Assembly (NCBI GenBank): GCA_036794395.1
Contig: DAIRGS010000285.1
Coordinates: 1-9,018 of the forward strand
From: DASXMX01 sp036794395
GTDB lineage: Bacteria > Planctomycetota > Phycisphaerae > Tepidisphaerales > Tepidisphaeraceae
Direction: 5' to 3'
DNA: 9,018 nucleotides
The translations under genes and the position numbers were made by a program. The notes below the pieces were generated by a model. That model searched no databases. It was not told where the DNA came from and was given only the letters and a program-made list of their open reading frames with translations. Positions within the stretch are counted from its first letter, which is position 1; every line of letters begins with the position of its first letter. Positions 1 through 4,105 of the stretch are shown one piece after another.

Positions 1-13
1 GTTAAAAACTCTT

Positions 14-55
14 CTCTGTCGCTTCTCTGTGTCCTCTGTGCCCTCTGTGGTTAAT
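14..55. repeat. CTCTGT 9-base periodic repeat ending in TTAA
   Basis: Four CTCTGT hexamers start at 14, 25, 34 and 43, the last three exactly 9 bases apart. The tract ends in CTCTGTGGTTAAT. The same sequence occurs in reverse orientation at 8857-8895, and as both arms of the element inside valS (4737-4871). This is a dispersed intergenic repeat. The copy may continue to the left of the window, so only one arm may be visible here. Confidence 0.85.
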
Positions 56-201
56 CCTTTTGCACTTCTATCCGTTCCGGCCGTCGCAGCAAAACTCTGG
101 GCTCACCTCAGCCGGGGTTGCCGCCGTTCTTTGCTCCAAAGTTGCCACGGCGTTAAGTTGAACCGTGTTTTCACCCGATGCACTGCTGAGGTTGCAAGTA
201 A

Positions 202-1302
202 ATGACGGAAGCAAAAAAGATGAGCAATACCGCTACCCCGAAGAAGGCACTAATTACCGGAATCACCGGGCAGGACGGCTCTTATCTAGCCGAGCTTTTG
301 CTGTCGAAAGGCTATGAAGTACATGGAATTGTGCGCCGCAGTAGTTCCTTTAACACCGGGCGCATCGGCCACCTTTACGTTGATCCACACAGCCCGGGCG
401 CTCGCCTGCTGCTGCATTATGGCGACCTGACCGATGGCATTGGTCTGCGCGAGATCCTCACCCGCGTTCAACCGGCCGAGGTGTATAACCTTGGGGCGCA
501 GTCGCACGTGCGGGTTAGCTTTGATGAGCCGGTGTACTCAGTGCAAACCGACGCCATGGGCACGATCAACCTGCTCGAAGCCATTCGCGATACAAAGCTT
601 CCGACCCGCTTCTATCAGGCGTCCAGCAGCGAGATGTTTGGCAAGGTTGTTGAAACTCCCCAGAAGGAAACCACTCCTTTCCATCCCCGCAGCCCGTATG
701 CCTGTGCCAAGGTGTACAGCTTCTGGCAGACCGTCAATTACCGTGAAGCGTACGGCATGTTCGCCTGCAACGGCATCCTGTTTAACCACGAGAGCCCCCG
801 CCGGGGCGAAACCTTCGTCACCCGGAAAATCACCCGGGCCGCTACTCGGATCAAAGAAGGGCTTCAAGACAAGCTTTACATGGGTAACTTGGATGCCCGG
901 CGAGATTGGGGCTTTGCCGGGGACTACGTCGAAGCGATGTGGCTGATGCTCCAGCAGGACAAGGCCGAGGATTTTGTCGTCGCCACGGGCGAGACCTACT
1001 CCGTCAAGCAATTCCTCGACGAGGTGTTCGGCATCCTGGGCCTCGACCCCAAGCAACACGTCGCGATCGACCCGCGCTACTTCCGCCCCAGCGAAGTGGA
1101 CCTGCTCCTGGGCGACCCCAGCAAGGCCAAACGCATCCTCAAGTGGCAGCCCAAGGTCAATTTCAAAGAACTCGCCCGCATGATGACCGAAGCCGACTGG
1201 GAACTGGCTAAACAAGAAAAGCTGATCACGGATGCGGAAAAGAAAACGGTCGGGGGGAATAAGTGGGGGAACAGTATGGTCAGTCGGCCGAGGGCTGAAT
1301 AG
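202..1302 (+). CDS. gmd: GDP-mannose 4,6-dehydratase
   Basis: Converts GDP-D-mannose to GDP-4-dehydro-6-deoxy-D-mannose with NADP(H), the first cytoplasmic step towards GDP-fucose, GDP-rhamnose or related deoxysugars of surface polysaccharide. It is a full-length extended SDR of 366 residues, close to the E. coli enzyme. Visible motifs are the dinucleotide-binding GITGQDG (20-26), SSSEMFG (141-147), which carries catalytic Ser and Glu, the YACAK Tyr/Lys pair (166-170), NHESPRRGETFVTRKI (195-210), RRDWG (233-237) and RPSEVDLLLGDPSKA (295-309) near the sugar-nucleotide site. The ATG at 202 has GAGG at 188-191, 10 bases upstream; an in-frame ATG at 220 is an alternative because the NAD-binding fold begins only at about residue 14. 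The usual partner GDP-fucose synthase gene is not in the window: the next gene is convergent, so any partner would lie to the left. Confidence 0.97.
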   Translation: MTEAKKMSNTATPKKALITGITGQDGSYLAELLLSKGYEVHGIVRRSSSFNTGRIGHLYVDPHSPGARLLLHYGDLTDGIGLREILTRVQPAEVYNLGAQSHVRVSFDEPVYSVQTDAMGTINLLEAIRDTKLPTRFYQASSSEMFGKVVETPQKETTPFHPRSPYACAKVYSFWQTVNYREAYGMFACNGILFNHESPRRGETFVTRKITRAATRIKEGLQDKLYMGNLDARRDWGFAGDYVEAMWLMLQQDKAEDFVVATGETYSVKQFLDEVFGILGLDPKQHVAIDPRYFRPSEVDLLLGDPSKAKRILKWQPKVNFKELARMMTEADWELAKQEKLITDAEKKTVGGNKWGNSMVSRPRAE

Positions 1303-1327
1303 GTTGGGAATGACGAAATTCGAATGA

Positions 1328-1351
1328 CCCTTCGACAGACTCAGGGCAGGC
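1328..1351. repeat. CCCTTCGACAGACTCAGGG-type short repeat
   Basis: The segment starts CCCTTCGACAGACTCAGGG and continues GCAGGC. It contains a CCCT/AGGG palindrome and resembles the CCTTCGACAAGCTCAGG repeat that I recall as dispersed in many bacterial genomes. It lies inside the larger GAATGACGA element, so two repeat families are nested here. The family assignment is from memory. Confidence 0.5.
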
Positions 1352-1377
1352 GAATCAAATCCGAAATTCGAATAACT

Positions 1378-1439
1378 GAATGACGAAACGAAGGCGGCGG
1401 CCCGATGATTCAGGTCGCCGCTTCTTTGTTTCGTCATTC
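1378..1439. terminator. Candidate bidirectional terminator between gmd and atpG
   Basis: A perfect 12-base stem (1378-1389 with 1428-1439) continues inward into a GC-rich GGCGGCG/CGCCGC stem with a small bulge, leaving a loop of about 16 bases. CTTCTTTGTTT follows the GC stem on the + strand, and the complementary arm gives a similar A/T-rich flank on the - strand. The hairpin lies between two convergent genes, where a shared intrinsic terminator is expected. It overlaps the GAATGACGA repeat, so a repeat may have been recruited for termination. Confidence 0.55.
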
Positions 1440-1504
1440 GATCATTCGGTATTCGTCATTCATTCGTCATTCGAATTTCGTCATTCGAATTTCCGCACGC
1501 GCGG

Positions 1505-2401
1505 CTAGCTCTTCATCGCTTCCACCCCACCCATGATCTCGGCCAGTTCGGTCGTAATCTGGCTCTGCCGGGCGCGGTTGTATTTCATGGTCAGGGATTT
1601 GACCATCTTGTCGGCGTTGTCCGTGGCGCTCTTCATGGCGATCATTCGGGCAACGTGCTCGCTGGTCGTGGCATCGAGGAACGCCTGAAACAGCGCGCTC
1701 CGCACTGTCAGCGGCAATAATTCGTCCAGCAGGGACATCGGATCGGGCGAAAATTCGTAAACCGCCTGCTCGGCGATGGCTCCGCCCTGCTTTTGGGGGC
1801 TCTTAGGCGCGACGCTCGAGAGCGGCAGAAGCTGCATGATGTCCGGCTTCTGCACGCCGGCACTCTGGAAGTTCATGTAGGCGACGTAAACCGCGTCCAC
1901 CTTTCCGCTGGTGAACAGATCCATGTACTGATTGGCCAGCGGCTCGACCTCGCTGAATCGCGGCGTATCTGAAACATCCACGCGCTGGGTGATCGGGCGC
2001 TTCTGGAAGTTGTAATAGCTCACGCCTTTTTTGCCGCCCACGTACAGGTCGATGGTATTGCCCTTGGCTTCAAATTCGCGGAGGGCGATGGTGGCTGCTC
2101 GGAGCACGCTGCCGTTGTAAGCACCCGCCAGGCCGCGGTTGCTGCTGATGACCAGCACGGCTACCCGCTTGGTCCGGCTCGTCTCATCCGGCCGGCGAAG
2201 CAGCGGGTGCTCCACGTTCCCCACCGTCGAAGCCAGCTCGGCCACCAGTTCCCGCACCTTCAGCGTGTACGGCTTAGTCCCCACGGCGCGCTTCAGCGAC
2301 TTCTGAAACTTCGCGGTGGCGATCATCTGCATCGTCTTGGTGATCTTGCGGATGTTCCGAACCGCCTTGCGGCGCTTTACAATCGCTCGAGCCTTGGCCA
2401 T
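1505..2401 (-). CDS. atpG: F1F0 ATP synthase gamma subunit
   Basis: This is the central rotor shaft of F1, coupling the c-ring to the catalytic alpha3beta3 hexamer at the inner membrane. The 298-residue product has the usual length and architecture. An N-terminal helix (1-55, with MAKARAIVKRRKAVRNI and MQMIATAKF) and a C-terminal helix form the coiled-coil shaft, and a Rossmann-like middle carries VISSNRGLAGAYN (84-96). The C-terminal signature is MKSATDNADKM (256-266) followed by YNRARQSQITTELAEIMGG (274-292). The start is supported by GAGG (complement of 2407-2410), 5 bases from the ATG. Normally atpG lies between atpA and atpD; here neither adjoins it. Upstream is a 442-base gap and then bioD, and downstream it converges on gmd. 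It is therefore a detached single-gene unit with its own candidate promoter. The window does not show whether it is the only gamma gene in the genome. Confidence 0.96.
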   Translation of the reverse strand: MAKARAIVKRRKAVRNIRKITKTMQMIATAKFQKSLKRAVGTKPYTLKVRELVAELASTVGNVEHPLLRRPDETSRTKRVAVLVISSNRGLAGAYNGSVLRAATIALREFEAKGNTIDLYVGGKKGVSYYNFQKRPITQRVDVSDTPRFSEVEPLANQYMDLFTSGKVDAVYVAYMNFQSAGVQKPDIMQLLPLSSVAPKSPQKQGGAIAEQAVYEFSPDPMSLLDELLPLTVRSALFQAFLDATTSEHVARMIAMKSATDNADKMVKSLTMKYNRARQSQITTELAEIMGGVEAMKS

Positions 2402-2406
2402 GAAAT

Positions 2407-2410
2407 CCTC
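2407..2410 (-). promoter_or_regulatory. Shine-Dalgarno of atpG
   Basis: On the - strand the sequence reads GAGGATTTCATG, putting GAGG 5 bases before the ATG at 2401. This fixes the start of atpG. Confidence 0.75.
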
Positions 2411-2454
2411 AAATCAGCGGGAAAACCCCCGATTGCACCGGGAGCGGGGTGCGG

Positions 2455-2483
2455 ATTATGTCGGGAGTCAAAGGTTACTGCAA
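2455..2483 (-). promoter_or_regulatory. Candidate promoter of atpG
   Basis: On the - strand, CATAAT (complement of 2455-2460) matches the -10 consensus at 5 of 6 positions. It is preceded, after a 17-base spacer, by TTGCAG (complement of 2478-2483), a weak -35. Transcription would start near 2448, giving a leader of about 45 bases. The support is only sequence similarity and the long gap to bioD, which argues that atpG needs its own promoter. Confidence 0.35.
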
Positions 2484-2551
2484 GCAATGTGCTGGGGCGT
2501 TGTGATGCACGGTTACGGGCGCCGAGTAGCCGACGTGAAAGGCGATATTTC

Positions 2552-2625
2552 GTAGCGGCGGACCCCCGTGTCCGCCCGCATGCTTGGTTGGACAACCAAG
2601 GTGGACACGGGGTTCGCCCCTCCGC
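2552..2625. repeat. Cruciform repeat of GTAGCGGCGGACCCCCGTG type
   Basis: At the centre, CTTGGTTG (2583-2590) and CAACCAAG (2593-2600) form a perfect 8-base palindrome with a 2-base gap. Outside it CCCCGTGTCCGC (2563-2574) pairs with GTGGACACGGGG (2601-2612) with one mismatch, and the outermost GCGG (2555-2558) pairs with CCGC (2622-2625). It resembles the dispersed GTAGGGGCGGACCCCGTG repeats of several bacterial phyla. It is intergenic and not clearly a terminator, because no T-run follows. Confidence 0.65.
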
Positions 2626-2660
2626 AAGACCATGCACAAGCCCCGCCCTCAGTGTTGCAT

Positions 2661-2865
2661 GTGTAGCAAACCACCCGCATTATTGAGCGAAAAACAACGG
2701 TACATGCTACATACGCTGCACGTGTTGCGTCGATGTTGCACACGGAACACCGAATCGCGTTGTTCGTCTTGCGACGTAACTCAACACTGAATCATCGTTT
2801 GCAATACATCAACACATATCAATGCAACTGATGCTACACTTTGCTACACGTTGGCCTGTGTAGCA
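2661..2865. repeat. Cluster of octamer GTGTAGCA / TGCTACAC
   Basis: The octamer GTGTAGCA occurs at 2661-2668 and 2858-2865, and its complement TGCTACAC at 2832-2839 and 2842-2849. A seven-of-eight match, TGCTACAT, lies at 2705-2712. The 2830-2839 and 2858-2867 copies extend to a perfect 10-base inverted repeat that brackets the bioD stop codon. It could be an operator array, a hairpin ending bioD transcripts, or debris of a small repeat. No T-run supports a terminator. Confidence 0.5.
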
Positions 2866-3593
2866 TCCCGCTCCGGCCCGGCCAATCCCTCCCAATCCAC
2901 GGTTTCCATCGCCGAAACAATGCCCGGCGGCAAACTCAATCCGCCAACCGGTTCGTCCGGCACGATGCAAAAAATTTTCACCTTCCCCCATCGCTCAATC
3001 GCCCTCGGATTGGTCTCTTCCGCTGCTGGCGGGGTGTCCGTCGGATAGCGATTGATGACCACGCCGGCGACCTTGACATTGGCCCCACGCAAGGCGTTGA
3101 CTGTCAGGATCGTGTGGTTGATCGTTCCCAGCGCAGGCCGGGCGACCACGACGGCTGGCGCGCCCAGCCATCGGGCTACATCCAGAAACGTATGCTTCGG
3201 GTCCATCGGCACCATCAGCCCGCCAACGCCTTCGACGATCAGAACATCTGACGCTGCCGAGATCGCATCGATCGACCGCTGAATCGCCTCCCAATCCAGT
3301 GCAATCCCCGCCCGCTCGAAGGCGACAGCCGGGGCGAGGGGTTCGACCAGTCGTTGCGGGCACACCACATCCAGCGAAAACCGCGTATCGGCGCAATGGG
3401 CCAGAAACTCGGCGTCCTCGCTGACCAGCCCTTCCCGCCGCCTGACGCAGCCCGTGGCGGCGGGCTTGAGTACGCCCACGCGAAAGCCGCGCCGCCGGAA
3501 CCAGTCCGCAATCGCTCCCGCGACGATGGTCTTTCCCACGCCGGTGTCGGTGCCGGTGATGAGGAGGGCGGGAATGCGAATAGGGTGCAGCAC
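2844..3593 (-). CDS. bioD: Dethiobiotin synthetase
   Basis: ATP-dependent carboxylation and ring closure of 7,8-diaminopelargonate to dethiobiotin, the penultimate step of biotin synthesis, in the cytoplasm. Family hallmarks are the P-loop GTDTGVGKT (14-22), LKPAATGC with the substrate lysine K43, LAPAVAFERAG (86-96), EGVGGLMVP (121-129) with the metal-binding Glu, GTINHTILT (156-164) and NRY (181-183). At 249 residues it is slightly longer than the 225-residue E. coli enzyme. The start is GTG at 3593; no in-frame ATG exists upstream and the P-loop follows closely. No Shine-Dalgarno is visible, while a -10-like TATTGT lies just upstream, so a leaderless message is possible. No other bio gene adjoins it. 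Its neighbour on the other side is divergent and only 18 bases away. Confidence 0.95.
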   Translation of the reverse strand: MLHPIRIPALLITGTDTGVGKTIVAGAIADWFRRRGFRVGVLKPAATGCVRRREGLVSEDAEFLAHCADTRFSLDVVCPQRLVEPLAPAVAFERAGIALDWEAIQRSIDAISAASDVLIVEGVGGLMVPMDPKHTFLDVARWLGAPAVVVARPALGTINHTILTVNALRGANVKVAGVVINRYPTDTPPAAEETNPRAIERWGKVKIFCIVPDEPVGGLSLPPGIVSAMETVDWEGLAGPERDATQANV

Positions 3594-3611
3594 GCATAGT
3601 ACAATAGGTAC
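3594..3611. promoter_or_regulatory. 18-base divergent spacer with overlapping -10 boxes
   Basis: On the + strand TACAAT (3600-3605) is a 5-of-6 match to TATAAT, and the expected start point falls on the A of the ATG at 3612. On the - strand TATTGT (complement of 3601-3606) puts the expected start at 3594-3593, the bioD GTG. Neither gene has a visible Shine-Dalgarno. Both could thus be leaderless and compete for the same bases. The -35 regions are poor and would lie inside the opposite gene. Confidence 0.4.
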
Positions 3612-3995
3612 ATGCAGCGATTTCGTCGCGTGGTTCTACAGCTGACCGTTGCCGGAGCCGTCATTCCGGCGCTCATGTGGGTTGCGATCCTTTCTCTTCA
3701 AACCATCGCGAGCCGATTCGGCAACTCAGGGCATCGCGTCGGCGAACGATATGTCGTTCGATTCATGCACGATTACCACGTAATTAAAATCTACCGAAAC
3801 GGCTTTGAATGGGTGGCCTTCGGGTATAGCAACGACGATATCGCCCCGTTGTTGGCGCTTTATGGACTGATTTGCCTGCTCATTGCCTTGGTGGAAGGGA
3901 TCATTCGGTTTGCCGAACGCCGGAATCGTGTTCGCGCCGGTTTTGAAGTGATTGTTTCGAAATCGGAGCCGAAGAACCAATTGGGCAAAGAATAG
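3612..3995 (+). CDS. Small predicted membrane protein, unknown function
   Basis: 127 residues; I do not recognise a family. Two hydrophobic segments are clear: VVLQLTVAGAVIPALMWVAILSL at about 7-29, and IAPLLALYGLICLLIALVEGII at about 77-98. The N-terminus (MQRFRR) and the post-helix AERRNRVR are basic, so the positive-inside rule predicts both ends in the cytoplasm and residues 31-76 outside. That loop is rich in aromatic residues and His (RYVVRFMHDYHVIKIYRNGFEWVAFGY) and may be a small folded hairpin. The tail is hydrophilic. The ATG at 3612 keeps the first helix whole. It is divergent from bioD and ends 110 bases before valS, separated by a hairpin. Codon use is ordinary and the two-helix topology argues for a real gene, but there is no functional evidence. 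Confidence 0.65.
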   Translation: MQRFRRVVLQLTVAGAVIPALMWVAILSLQTIASRFGNSGHRVGERYVVRFMHDYHVIKIYRNGFEWVAFGYSNDDIAPLLALYGLICLLIALVEGIIRFAERRNRVRAGFEVIVSKSEPKNQLGKE

Positions 3996-3996
3996 G

Positions 3997-4062
3997 TCGG
4001 GCCGGCACAAGACGTTAAGACATGGTCGCTGAAGCGACCACGCCGATGTTTGTCCGGCCCGA
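3997..4062. terminator. Nested hairpin between the membrane-protein gene and valS
   Basis: The outer arms TCGGGCCGG (3997-4005) and CCGGCCCGA (4054-4062) are exactly complementary and extend imperfectly inward. Inside lies a second perfect stem, TGGTCG (4023-4028) with CGACCA (4035-4040), capped by a CTGAAG hairpin loop. The structure begins 2 bases after the preceding stop codon, as a terminator would, but no T-run follows. It could be a Rho-dependent end, an RNA stabiliser or another palindromic repeat. It lacks T-box features, so valS regulation by this element is unsupported. Confidence 0.45.
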
Positions 4063-4096
4063 GGCAGGTCCGTAACATCTCCCTCTACGATTTACC

Positions 4097-4100
4097 GAGG
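4097..4100 (+). promoter_or_regulatory. Shine-Dalgarno that selects the valS ATG
   Basis: GAGG is 5 bases before ATG at 4106 and only 2 bases before an in-frame TTG at 4103. This favours 4106 as the start over the extended TTG. Confidence 0.65.
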
Positions 4101-4105
4101 TTTTG

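Larger units (their letters stand above)
1308..1486. repeat. GAATGACGA / TCGTCATTC repeat region with 21-base inverted arms
   Basis: A 21-base arm at 1308-1328 is the exact reverse complement of 1466-1486. The nonamer TCGTCATTC recurs at 1431, 1453, 1464 and 1478, and its complement GAATGACGA at 1308 and 1378. The whole spacer between gmd and atpG is therefore built from one nested inverted-repeat family. This looks like a dispersed palindromic element, not coding DNA. Confidence 0.85.
2402..2843. other. 442-base gene-free region between bioD and atpG
   Basis: No convincing gene is present. The short frames on both strands lack recognisable motifs and run through palindromic sequence. The region holds the atpG ribosome-binding site, a candidate atpG promoter (2455-2483), a cruciform repeat (2552-2625) and scattered copies of the octamer GTGTAGCA. 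The stretch from about 2650 to 2843 is AT-richer than the genes and full of TGTTGC, TGCTAC and GCACGTG-like words. Confidence 0.7.

Noticed and set aside
538..1437. 299-codon open frame on the - strand across gmd
   Set aside because: Antisense to the clear gmd frame. It has no recognisable family and starts within intergenic repeat, so it is a GC-driven shadow frame.
2207..2790. Short open frames on both strands between atpG and bioD
   Set aside because: They overlap atpG, a cruciform repeat or each other, lack Shine-Dalgarno sites and show no protein-like motif pattern.
2995..3597. 200-codon - strand frame starting with ATG at 3597, overlapping bioD
   Set aside because: It has a better start codon than bioD but its sequence is Arg/Gly-rich without motifs. 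The bioD frame carries every dethiobiotin synthetase motif.
3996..4105. T-box riboswitch upstream of valS
   Set aside because: A strong hairpin is present, but I see no T-box consensus and no terminator/antiterminator pair. The leader of 110 bases is also short for a T-box.
4103..4105. TTG as the valS start codon
   Set aside because: It lies only 2 bases after GAGG. The ATG at 4106 has better spacing and is a stronger codon.
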